A stretch of 64,000 bases of DNA from Piscicola geometra. Taxonomy: Eukaryota > Annelida > Clitellata > Hirudinida > Piscicolidae. The notes beneath the pieces were generated by a model, which did no database searches, was not told the origin of the DNA, and saw only the letters and a program-made list of their open reading frames with translations. The number at the start of each line of letters is the position of its first letter. Position 1 is the stretch's first letter. The translations under genes were made by a program, and so were the position numbers. Of this stretch, positions 30,001 through 62,857 are shown piece by piece. The stretch is taken from the NCBI GenBank assembly GCA_943735955.1, contig OX030955.1, positions 13,655,583 to 13,719,582 of the forward strand, in the 5' to 3' direction.

Positions 30001-33000
30001 AGTGTGCCTACTGCTGTATCGACAACAGTGCCGACTACTGTATCAATGATGACAACAGAATCAACAAGTGTGCCAACTGCTGTATCGACAACAGTGCCGA
30101 CTACTGTATCAATGATGACAACAGAATCAACAAGTGTGCCAACTGCTGTATCGACAACAGTGCCGACTACTGTATCAATGATGACAACAGAATCAACAAG
30201 TGTGCCAATTGCTGTATCGACAACAGTGCCGACTACTGTATCAATGATGACAACAGAATCAACAAGTGTGCCAACTGCTGTATCGACAACAGTGCCGACT
30301 ACTGTATCAATGATGACAACAGAATCAACAAGTGTGCCAACTGCTGTATCGACAACAGTGCCAACTACTGTATCAATGATGACAACAGAATCAACAAGTG
30401 TGCGAACTGCTGTATCGACAACAGTGCCGACTATTGTATCATTGATGACAACAGAATCAACAAGTGTGCCAACTGCTGTATCGACAACAGTGCCGACTAC
30501 TGTATCAATGATGACAACAGAATCAACGAGTGTGCTAACTGCTGTATCGACAACAGTGCCAACTACTGTATCAATGATGACAACAGAATCAACGAGTGTG
30601 CCAACTGCTGTATCGACAACAGTGCCGACTACTGTATCAATGATGACAACAGAATCAACAAGTGTGCCAACTGCTGTTTCGACAACAGTGCCGACTACTG
30701 TATCAATGATGACAACAGAATCAACAAGTGTGCCAACTGCTGTATCGACAACAGTGCCGACTACTGTATCAATGATGACAACAGAATCAACAAGTGTGCG
30801 AACTGCTGTATCGACAACAGTGCCGACTACTGTATCAATGATGACAACAGAATCAACAAGTGTGCCAACTGCTGTATCGACAACAGTGCCAACTACTGTA
30901 TCAATGATGACAACAGAATCAACGAGTGTGCCAACTGCTGTATCGACAACAGTGCCGACTACTGTATCAATGATGACAACAGAATCAACAAGTGTGCCAA
31001 CTGCTGTATCGACAACAGTGCCGACTACTGTATCAATGATGACAACAGAATCAACAAGTGTGCCAACTGCTGTATCGACAACAGTGCCGACTACTGTATC
31101 AAGGATGACAACAGAATCAACAAGTGTGCCAACTGCTGTATCGACAACAGTGCCGACTACTGTATCAATGATGACAACAGAATCAACAAGTGTGCCAACT
31201 GCTGTATCGACAACTGTGCCGACTACTGTATCAATGATGACAACAGAATCAACAAGTGTGCCAACTGCTGTATCGACAACAGTGCCGACTACTGTATTAA
31301 TGATGACAACAGAATCAACAAGTGTGCCAACTGCTGTATCGACAACAGTGCCGACTACTGTATCAATGATGACAACTGAATTTACAAGTGTGCCAACTGC
31401 TGTATCGACAACAGTGCCGACTACTGTATCAATGATGACAACAGAATCAACAAGTGTGCCAACTGCTGTATCGACAACAGTGCCGACTACTGTATCAATG
31501 ATGACAACAGAATCAACAAGTGTGCCAACTGCTGTATCGACAACAGTGCCGACTACTGTATCAATGATGACAACAGAATCAACAAGTGTGCCAACTGCTG
31601 TATCGACAACAGTGCCGACTACTGTATCAATGATGACAACAGAATCAACAAGTGTGCCAACTGCTGTATCGACAAAAGTGCCGACTACTGTATCAATGAT
31701 GACAACAGAATCAACAAGTGTGCCAACTGCTGTATCGACAACAGTGCCGACTACTGTATCAATGATGACAACAGAATCAACAAGTGTGCCAACTGCTGTA
31801 TCGACAACAGTGCCGACTATTGTATCAATGATGACAACAGAATCAACAAGTGTGCCAACTGCTGTATCGACAACAGTGCCGACTACTGTCTCAATGATGA
31901 CAACAGAATCAACAAGTGTGCCAACTGCTGTATCGACAACAGTGCCGACTACTGTATCAATGATGACAACAGAATCAACAAGTGTGCCAACTGCTGTATC
32001 GACAACAGTTCCGACTACTGTATCAATGATGACAACAGAATCAACAAGTGTGCCAACTGCTGTATCGACAACAGTGCCGACTACTGTATCAATGATGACA
32101 ACAAAATCAACAAGTGTGCCAACTGCTGTATCGACAACAGTGCCAACTACTGTATCAATGATGACAACAGAATCAACGAGTGTGCCAACTGCTGTATCGA
32201 CAACAGTGCCGACTACTGTATCAATGATGACAACAGAATCAACAAGTTTGCCAACTGCTGTATCGACAACAGTGCCGACTACTGTATCAATGATGACAAC
32301 AGAATCAACAAGTTTGCCTACTGCTGTATCGACAACAGTGCCGACTACTGTATCAATGATGACAACGGAATCAACAAGTCTGCCAACTGCTGTATCGACA
32401 ACAGTGCCGACTACTGTATCAGTGATGACAACAGAATCAACAAGTGTGCCAACTGCTGTATCGACAACAGTGCCGACTACTGTATCAATGATGACAACAG
32501 TATCAACAAGTGTGCCAACTGCTGTATCGACAACAGTGCCGACTACTGTATCAATGATGACAACAGAATCAACAAGTTTGCCAACTGCTGTATCGACAAC
32601 AGTGCCGACTACTGTATCAATGATGACAACAGAATCAACAAGTGTGCCTACTGCTGTATCGACAACAGTGCCGACTACTGTATCAATGATGACAACGGAA
32701 TCAACAAGTCTGCCAACTGCTGTATCGACAACAGTGCCGACTACTGTATCAGTGATGACAACAGAATCAACAAGTGTGCCAACTGCTGTATCGACAACAG
32801 TGCCGACTACTGTATCAATGATGACAACAGTATCAACAAGTGTGCCAACTGCTGTATCGACAACAGTGCCGACTACTGTATCAATGATGACAACAGAATC
32901 AACAAGTGTGCCAACTGCTGTATCGACAACAGTGCCGACTACTGTATCAATGATGACAACGGAATCAACAAGTCTGCCAACTGCTGTATCGACAACAGTG

Positions 33001-33603
33001 CCGACTACTGTATCAATGATGACAACAGAATCAACAAGTGTGCCAACTGCTGTATTGACCACAGTGCTGACTACTGTATCAATGATGACAACAGAATCAA
33101 CAAGTGTGCCAACTGCTGTATCGACAACAGTGCCGACTACTGTATCAGTGATGACAACAGAATCAACAAGTGTGCCAACTGCTGTATCGACAACAGTGCC
33201 GACTACTGTATCAATGATGACAACAGTATCAACAAGTGTGCCAACTGCTGTATCGACAACAGTGCCGACTACTGTATCAATGATGACAACAGAATCAACA
33301 AGTGTGCCAACTGCTGTATCGACAACAGTGCCGACTACTGTATCAATGATGACAACGGAATCAACAAGTCTGCCAACTGCTGTATCGACAACAGTGCCGA
33401 CTACTGTATCAATGATGACAACAGAATCAACAAGTGTGCCAACTGCTGTATTGACCACAGTGCTGACTACTGTATCAATGATGACAACAGAATCAACAAG
33501 TGTGCCAACTGCTGTATCGACAACAGTGCCGACTACTGTATCAATGATGACAACAGAATCAACAAGTGTGCCAACTGCTGTATCGACAACAGTGCCTACT
33601 GGT
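1..33603 (+). repeat. 66-bp coding minisatellite, 508 full units plus partial ends
   Basis: Units start at 16 + 66n (ATGATG). The 509th start is at 33544 and is cut after 20 codons at 33603, where unique sequence begins. Register is exact: marker variants at 15130, 22522 and 33544 all fall on the same 66-bp grid, so there is no net insertion or deletion in 33.5 kb. Most units are identical or differ by one or two bases. Recurrent variant residues include SVRT, TIVS, SKMTT, ELTS, ESMM, SLPT and SVLT. The array continues beyond the left edge. Confidence 0.97.
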
Positions 33604-34012
33604 TCATCAACACATATGATGACTACAGCAATGACATTTGTCCAGAGTAGATCGACTAAGCCTGTTCTGAAGGATTTACCAACAATAGTATCACAAAATG
33701 TTTCTACTACTTCACCCAAATTTTTGCCCACTACTGAATCGACAACGGTTTTGATTTCTGAAGTGAAACTTACAACTCCACTTCTGCTCTGGTATGTGGG
33801 TTTTGTCTTCTGCTTGCTGCTCCTTTTACTCCTCCTTTTCATCACACGACAGTATGGTGAGTCTCTCATCACAATTTCAAATTACCTTCGTCATCTCAAT
33901 ATTTAAATTTTTTTTCCTAATTTTTGTTTTTCCCTAATTTTTTTTCCCGTCTACTCATAGTTTTTATTTTTTATTACCTCTAGCTCGAGAAACTCTGGAA
34001 GCAGAAGAATAA
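1..34012 (+). CDS. Giant mucin-like, Ser/Thr-rich single-pass membrane protein (5' partial)
   Basis: An open frame runs from the window edge to the exon end at 33856, then resumes at 33984-34012 after a 127-bp intron. The first ~11,200 residues are a 22-residue repeat: VPTAVSTT followed by VPTTVSMMTTESTS. Twelve of the 22 residues are Ser or Thr, two are Pro, and there is no Cys, which is the composition of an O-glycosylated mucin tandem-repeat domain. About 6,100 Ser/Thr lie in this window alone. After the array come ~50 unique residues still rich in Thr/Ser, then a 21-residue hydrophobic helix (33781-33843, leucine run), then a basic stop-transfer TRQY and a tail ending ARETLEAEE. I see no SEA, EGF or von Willebrand module; any signal peptide lies upstream of the window. 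The first in-frame ATG (16) is just a repeat-unit Met, not the start. Likely role, by inference from composition: a surface coat, barrier or adhesion glycoprotein. The orthologue is not recognised. Confidence 0.85.
33984..34012 (+). CDS. Terminal exon of the mucin-like gene
   Basis: The long frame reads through a donor (TATG|GTGAGT, intron from 33857) and would otherwise end at 33906 in intron sequence. A pyrimidine-rich stretch ending CTCTAG lies at 33977-33983. Joining G (33856) to CT (33984) gives GCT and continues CGA GAA ACT CTG GAA GCA GAA GAA TAA, adding ARETLEAEE and a stop. Phase (1) fits. The acidic end and basic residues after the membrane helix make a plausible short cytoplasmic tail. 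Confidence 0.75.
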
Positions 34013-34126
34013 AGCCTCTTCGATTGAAGACTGACATCATTTATTCTTCAATATAATTACATTCATCAATTTTTTTTCTTTCAAACTGTTATTAAAACTA
34101 ACATCTTTTTGTTTTTGAAAAATAAA
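34008..34126 (+). terminator. Candidate polyadenylation signals of the mucin-like gene
   Basis: AATAAA occurs at 34008-34013, overlapping the TAA stop, and again at 34121-34126. The second is the more likely working signal because the first would leave almost no 3' UTR. Both are seen directly; use is inferred. Confidence 0.45.
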
Positions 34127-34509
34127 CTTTTAAATATATTCTTCCTATCTTTTCATTGCCACTAAAATGACTCTTTCTTATCTAGTTGTAATACTTGTTT
34201 TTAAAATCGGTCACCAAAAAGTGTCTTCTCACTGGACCAAACGTTGCAACTGATGAAATTTTTTTCTTTTCTCTTTTTTTATCTCTTAATGCTTCTGAAT
34301 GACTGCGCTATCATGGGGGGTGGGCAGGGTGGGCCAGGTGGGCCACGGCCCACCCAATAATTAGAGCTAATGTGCCACAATGTATTTGGCCCACCTAAAA
34401 ATCAACTGATAATCATTTGGGAAACTGTTTAAAGTACAACACTATTCGAGGCTCTAACTTATAAAAATTTTTAAACTATTTTATTAGAAACCTATTTTTT
34501 AACTAAACC
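34127..34509. other. AT-rich intergenic DNA with a GGCCCACCC-rich patch
   Basis: No gene seen. Around 34315-34390 there is a G/C-rich stretch with several GGGTGGGC / GCCCACCC copies, one of which (ggcccacccaata, 34347-34359) recurs in the same orientation at 36431-36443. These probably belong to transposon termini, but no element can be bounded. Confidence 0.4.
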
Positions 34510-34758
34510 TTTTTTTTTTGGTCTATACTATTCACAGCCTGACAGACGCATGCCATGTTACAATGGTTCAGAAAACCATGGTTCTTATGCGCCAAGGCGC
34601 CACTCCACACGACGTACACATCTTTCAATGCATACGTCGCAAACACCGCATCATATACACTAGGTATATGATAGTTCACGGTTGCTTCCAAGGATTCGAA
34701 CTGGCAACCTTTAAGTTGCAAGTACGACGTCTACCAACTAAGCCATCCCCGCTCCCCA
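34510..34758 (-). mobile_element. tRNA-derived SINE, minus strand, with 6-bp target duplication
   Basis: Read on the minus strand, a tRNA-like head starts at 34752 (GCGGGGA), followed by an A box (TGGCTTAGTTGG, 34734-34745) and a B box (AGTTCGAATCC, 34692-34702). Spacing is tRNA-like. The anticodon arm is degenerate; its loop suggests an Ala-type ancestor, which is uncertain. About 170 bp of unrelated body follows, ending in ten A (T run at 34510-34519 on +). TAAACC flanks the unit at 34504-34509 and 34759-34764, a likely target-site duplication. Confidence 0.7.
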
Positions 34759-34764
34759 TAAACC

Positions 34765-35252
34765 ATACATTTTTTACTTATCCTGTAACTAAAAAAAGTA
34801 CATACCAAAATTTTGTTAACTATTTGCCAATCACTGATGCTGACGTAGAATAATTGTTGCTATGGACGCTGGGCGGAAAGTTAAATTTTAACAAGAAGCT
34901 AATAAGCAAGGACTTGCAAATAATTTATGTCTTAAATTTTATCGGACTCTTGTGTTTTTTGTCTTGTTTCGCGAAAGGTTTATTTTATAGTTGAAGGCTT
35001 AATTCATTATTTGCTATATTAAACTTTAAAGTTTAAAGTTTAAACGCAATCCACTCAACCGAAAATACTAATTAAAAAAGTTGAAAACGTCCTCTCGTCT
35101 GATGTTATTATGGACGAAGTTGATACCAACGACCTCACTGATTGTCCAGATGATATGTTGTTGAGCGATGGACAAACATGATGTTAGCAGCCTAAGAAGA
35201 GTTTTTAGGACTGTACAGTCTAAAAGGTTTTGGCCAGAAAGCGGAAATACCG
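34765..35252. other. Intergenic DNA, no gene seen
   Basis: AT-rich. From about 35090 short open stretches (for example NDLTDCPDDMLL) precede the hAT remnant and could be its decayed N-terminal part, but no conserved motif can be named. A small direct repeat AACTTTAAAGTTTAAAG lies near 35020-35045. Confidence 0.35.
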
Positions 35253-36140
35253 GTGGCATGTCGGATTGACGTTATGACAAGATGCCAACTGTCCTTCAGT
35301 GAACTACATGGTCAAGGTTACGACGGAGCCAGTGCAAGGTCTGGAGCGACTTCTGGAATAGCTCAGCGGATGAAGGAACGCTCACCAAATGCTCATTTCG
35401 TCCATTGTCTGCCTCACTGTCTCAATCTGGTGGCAGCAGAATCGGGAAAATCTGTTCCATTTTTGAGCGGCACACTGAACATTCATCCTCAATTCCGGTA
35501 AACGCACAGACATGTTGAGAGACGTGCAAAGTCAGTTCGTATACAATGGGAACGAGGAGCAGCAGGTCTCGGCTCCAGTGACACAGGTGACGGTGAACAG
35601 TTTCAGCTTGATAATATAAAAGCATTCCAGCGTTCTCACTATCACGAAGCTGTAGATTCGCTATATAACACGATCAGCTGGCGTCTTGACGACCAATCTT
35701 TAAAACGAGCCAGCACGCTAGAACGGTGGGCCCGCAGATAGACGAAAACCTGCTGGAAGAAGTCGTTTGTCTTCACCCACATCTCAACCGCATCAATCTC
35801 AAAAGTGAACTCGTTCTTCTGCCACATAACAACATCTCAGATAACATTCCGGCGATTATTTACTGGTTTAACGATGCCGATGCAAGACGTGACACCCAGC
35901 AGTGGCAACCATGGTCATGCTTCCTAGCACCACTTCGTCTTGTGAAAGTTTTTTATCCGGGATGCGACGACTAAAAACGTATTTCGATCGACAATGGGAC
36001 AGGAAAGACTGAATTCAATCATGATGTCAAATGTGCACCTTGACTTGATGGACAGTATTAACATTGTGTCAGTGGCAAATGAGTTTGCCAGTCTAAATGA
36101 CTTACGTAAAAACTATATGGAAATTTTTCGTGATTTCTGA
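35253..36140 (+). pseudogene. Decayed hAT transposase (DUF4371 / ZMYM1-like)
   Basis: Fragments in all three forward frames line up in order with hAT-type transposases. First comes the catalytic-core signature GQGYDGASARSG followed by HCLPHCLNLV (35310-35440). Next is a block containing LYNTISWRLDDQ (about 35660-35700). Last is the C-terminal dimerisation block, MRRLKTY (from 35962) continuing as FRSTMGQERLNS (from 35982) in the next frame after a one-base shift, and ending at a TGA at 36138-36140. Stops and at least three frame changes mean it cannot make transposase. The element ends are not certain. Confidence 0.8.
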
Positions 36141-36599
36141 TTTTTTAATGCAATCTTTGAGAGTGACTCTTTCAAATTTTATGTAATATAAATCATTATA
36201 TTTTCAGAATTATATTTTTGACTTCTGACATTATAATTTTGAGTAAATTTTGAATGTTTTCAGTTTTGTACAAATTAATTGAAATTTACTCACTAAACTG
36301 TCGCCCATTGAGTTGAAAATTGGAAAACTGAAAAGGGAAAGGTATAGGGGAAAAACGAACACAGGGCTCTAGGTCCCATTAAAGGCAAGGCTATTAATTA
36401 ACCAAATTTGTATTAGCGACTTGCCATGTTGGCCCACCCAATATTTTGCTCGTGGCGCCCCCTATGTGCGCTACTAACAAAAAATCATAACTAGAGCGGT
36501 GGTTGACGAAGTTTAAAATAGTGGTTCTCAAAAGATCTTTTGTAAAAAAACTATTTTCTAACTTTTTTAGAATACTGATCGGTGAGTTCCAATTTATTA

Positions 36600-36903
36600 T
36601 CAAAGATCTATCTTTCGAATAACACTGTTGCTAAAAGAATTGACGAAATGGCTTTCAAAAAGCAGTTTATTGAAAAAGTAAAGTGATCGTTTTTTGCCAT
36701 TCAGCTTGACGAATCCTCAGATCTTATTAACATTGCTGTTCACCTTCGGCACATTCGGTTTGAAGATAGTGGTGAAATTGTTGTAAAAATCATTTTTTGC
36801 TAGGAACAACAACAGCAGACAGCTGACATTTTCAAAGTTCCGATTGATAAAATCATCGTGAACAACATTTATTGAAACAAATGTGTGAATATATTTGAGG
36901 TGA
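36600..36903 (+). pseudogene. Second hAT transposase fragment (SCAND3/ZBED5-like)
   Basis: In-frame pieces read LSNNTVAKRIDEMA (from 36612), FFAIQLDESSDL, HLRHIRFEDSGEIV and NKCVNIFEVTA. This is the order and spacing of the N-terminal half of the DUF4371/hAT proteins domesticated as SCAND3 and ZBED5, including the QLDES motif. Two or more internal stops are present. Similarity stops abruptly at 36903, where GC-rich terminal-repeat-like sequence begins, suggesting a later insertion or deletion. Confidence 0.75.
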
Positions 36904-37329
36904 CTGCGGCGGATCCAGGGGGGATCCAGGGGGCTCCAGAAGGGCACAACTTTTCTTGGAGTAACGATTGTGGGGCAGAAAAAGTCAGTGCGACTTTTTC
37001 TTTTCTTACTTTCGGCTAATCCCATCAGGGTTCATCACAACGAATTATTTTCCACCATACTCTTTTATTTTCTACAACATATGTTGCTCGATTCCACTTC
37101 TTCAATGTTTTCTACAACTTCCCTTCTTGCTCTTCTATTTTTTCTTGCCTTTTTTAATCATTTCGCCGATGCGTTTCTGTCCGACTTGTGTGCAAAAAGC
37201 CTTAGTTGTGAGGCTGTGGCTGGACTGTTGGAGTCCGAGCATTGTCCAACTACAAATCCCTGCGAAAACGTTTTTCGATAATGCTGCAGTGAATATCTAG
37301 GATGCGCAGCCAAATAGAAATGCAGTGGC

Positions 37330-37560
37330 TTGAAACATCAGCTTTGGTGAACGAAGAATCTTTCTTAGTTTTGTAAAAGCTGCACATGCAAGGCTGATTT
37401 GAATACTGATCTCGTGATCAGTGGACCCGAGCCGAGGTATTTCAAACTATTCACGATGGCAATGCCCTGGCCATCGAGGGAGAGCTTTTTCATCGGTGGT
37501 GAGAAAGAAGGATCTGGTTGGTTCGGTCTTTTTTACATGTATTTCTAGTCAAACCGTTCT
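37330..37560 (-). pseudogene. LINE reverse-transcriptase C-terminal fragment
   Basis: The minus-strand translation, with frame changes, contains LEIHVKKTEPTRS, then LDGQGIAIVNS, then KYLGS, then ISIQISLACAAFTKLRKIL in that order. This is the typical region after the catalytic motifs of non-LTR retrotransposon reverse transcriptases (K-KT-E, YLGS, then R-I--A--AF-KL). It is short and broken and cannot function. The subfamily is not assigned. Confidence 0.65.
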
Positions 37561-38995
37561 TGCACTAAGTCTCAAAGCATGCAGCTAGGCTTGGGCTCTT
37601 GATGGACTTATAAAAACACAATGTAACTTTAGTAAGTTAAACATTATCTATTTTTTCTAAAGATCAATGCATTTTTTGTGTGTGGAACAGGAATCTGTCT
37701 TTGGTGAGGTTCAATCTCTTGAAACATTAGTTGAAGCTGTTTTTCATCATTTTTTAGCACTGAGTTGTAATCTATTGTCAACTTTAAAGCACGTTTAGCA
37801 CAGTCGAACTGCTTCAATTCTCTTCATGGTTTGTGATAACCAAAATTCTTTTTACTTATTTAGATCTGAAAACAGAAAAATATTTTTACTATCAATTACT
37901 TTCTAATAGCGCGATTTACACTTGTAAAAGGATAAAAATTTAGAATCCGACTTACGGTAGTTTTTGTCATTTCAACTTAAATTTTATTTTTGGGCATTGA
38001 AAGAACAGGTGCACCCTATACATGGTGCTTCACGGCATGCTCGTATCAAAATAGAATTTGAAAAATGAAGTTTGCAAAAAAAATGAGAGGCTCATGGTGA
38101 ACTACCTAAAAGTGGGGAACCCCTTCAGCTTAACTTTCAAAGATATTCAAAGGGGTCGACAATATGTCCAAAAGGGTTCGAACCCCCCTAACCCACTCCT
38201 GCGTCAATTTTCACCCTGTCTTGTACCAATAAAAATAAAAGAGATGATGGTGATCTGTGATGATCTATGGTGATCTGTCCAAGACGGGGCTACAGGGCAC
38301 ACTAAGAAGAAGTTGTCGTCGAAACCGTCAGAAAAGAGCTGATGGGCAACGTGAAATAGTTTAACAGTCTTCTCAACCCATGCGATCCTTAGCGTTTAAA
38401 TGCTTTTTCGCATTCCTAGCTAGTCACTGAAAATGTTTTAATGAAATTTTAATATGGTGTCAATGTTTGTGAACATGTATTTTTTATGAATTTCAATGAA
38501 GAAATCAAAGTTGAAGAGAGGTTGTGATCATAATCAACAGTAACACATCCAGCACTCAATGTCTGCCTGGAGTGTTCCTATTTAGTGGAAATCATATAAT
38601 TATTCCTCTAGTCTCGCCTTAGTCCTGTCTAACTGGTGGAATGAAATAAAGGTATAAAGCCCGCTAATGAAGCTGCTGCAGCAAGTGGTCCATGAATGGA
38701 ATTTTGTTAACTCCATTTTAAATTGGTTTCTAGAGTTTCGGCAGATGTTCTTTCGTGTTGCTTGTGTGCCACATAATCTGGAATTAATAGTCCACTCCAC
38801 CAGCATTTTCCACCGCCGCAACCTCATCATACAGATTGCCATAAAAGTAATCGAAAAGAAAGAAGATGAACTTTTTGAGAGGCACTTATCTGTTTGAAAT
38901 TTGAATTGCCATAACATCTGGTCAAATGTACATCACAAAAAATGCCCCAAAAATATAATATTCTGATTAGACACGTTCCCCCAATTTTCTCCCTC
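37561..38995. other. AT-rich DNA without recognisable gene
   Basis: Only short open frames, none with a recognised motif. Around 38120-38220 a stretch with GGTTCGAACCCC and CCCCCTAACCC resembles subterminal transposon DNA rather than a tRNA gene. Confidence 0.4.
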
Positions 38996-39013
38996 GCCCT
39001 GGATCCACGCCTG

Positions 39014-39674
39014 TTTAAATGTGTTCGAACATCTATTTTATTCATGAATCATGCATTGCATGATGAATCTTTGTTCAATTTGATAAATTTGATGTTAAAT
39101 AAAAAGAATAAAAAGAAAAAGACCTATTTATCAAGCAAAGCCTTTGTAATATTATATCTACTCCTCAAACAAATGACATCGCTAAATTTAACCTAGTCAC
39201 TGAAGGGGGTGGAGTAGCAGTGATGTGATTGACGTAAATTTATGCAGGACAAGACAATATTTGCCTATCAATTTGAACTCCGCCTTTCATCAAATGCACG
39301 CATAAACATTCGCCGGCATGTAGTCTGTTGTTATCGAGGAAAATTCACTGAAGTGATTTTTAGTTCGATAGCCTTAAATAATTGCTCAGGATTACAACGA
39401 AACTATCTATACCTAAATCGAAAAAAAATTCTAATAAAATTTGAAATATATATATGTTTATGTAAAGAATAGATCGTTTAGATGTAGTTGGAAAATACCA
39501 AATAATGTGCTAGAACATGTAGCTTTTGTCATGAAGATGTAAAATTTAAAAAGGATACTTTTAGAAGTTTTTGTTGTATTGTATATTAAACAATTTAGTC
39601 AAATTGGATCATTAAAATAGACAATTGATTGTTTAAAGCAAGTTTAACTTTTAGCTGGTGCACGCATTATCAAA
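39014..39674. other. 5' flank of the TLE gene, no gene seen
   Basis: AT-rich sequence with no conserved coding signal. The TLE promoter and 5' UTR should lie here or further upstream, but no TATA box or initiator can be assigned with confidence. Confidence 0.35.
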
Positions 39675-62322
<22,648 letters not shown>

Positions 62323-62650
62323 GTGAGTCCACTCTTCACTCATTCATTCTTCCATCCATTCTTCCATTCATTTTTCCATTCATTTTTCCATTCATTCTTC
62401 CATCCATTCTTCCATTCATTCTTCCATTCATTCTTCCATCCATTCTTCCATTCATTCTTCCATCCATTCTTCCATTCATTTTTCCATTCATTCTTTCATC
62501 CATTCTTCCATCCATTTTTCCATCCATTCTTCCATTCATTCTTCCATTCATTCTTCCATTCATTCTTCCATTCATTCTTCCATTCATTCTTCCATCCATT
62601 CTTCTATTCATTCTTTCATTCATTCTTCCATCCATTCTTCCATTCATCCA
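62323..62650. repeat. CATTCTTC / CCATTCAT simple repeat after the ephrin exon donor
   Basis: Mosaic of CATTCTTCCATC units beginning just after GTGAGT. It stays open in several frames, giving spurious long frames on both strands. Confidence 0.92.
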
Positions 62651-62782
62651 ATCATTTCATTATCCATTGATAAATTCATAAGAGTGAATTTATGAATGGA
62701 TAAATGCACTGAATTGTTGTCTAATAAACTAATGAAATAAATTCTTCACAATTCATTCATTTATTCTTTCTTCTCTGAAAAG

Positions 62783-62839
62783 TCTCAACGCAGCCTTGCA
62801 TTGCTACAGCGTCAAGTCACTCAGAGAACATATTATAAT
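62783..62839 (+). CDS. Possible further ephrin exon
   Basis: A pyrimidine-rich stretch and CTGAAAAG acceptor precede 62783. In the required phase the sequence reads ISTQPCIATASSHSENIL and then TAA. It is neither hydrophobic nor GPI-signal-like, so it may be a chance acceptor or an alternative end; a different phase gives a longer open stretch that does not fit the preceding exon. Confidence 0.2.
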
Positions 62840-62857
62840 TGATCGCATCCCCAATAG

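Larger units (their letters stand above)
36904..39013. mobile_element. Possible non-autonomous hAT-like element bounded by GGATCCAGGG ends
   Basis: The left edge reads CTGCGGCGGATCCAGGGG (36904-36921). The reverse complement of 38996-39013 reads CAGGCGTGGATCCAGGGC. They share GGATCCAGGG and resemble subterminal sequences of many animal hAT elements. No 8-bp target duplication is visible, and the interior holds an unrelated LINE fragment, so the pair may be coincidental or belong to two elements. Confidence 0.3.

Noticed and set aside
1..33603. CRISPR-like or satellite interpretation of the 66-bp array
   Set aside because: There are no alternating unique spacers; the units are contiguous, keep one open frame and lead into a spliced transmembrane tail, so it is coding mucin repeat, not CRISPR or non-coding satellite.
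38150..38200. tRNA gene suggested by GGTTCGAACCCC
   Set aside because: No A box or foldable acceptor stem upstream; it resembles transposon-end DNA.
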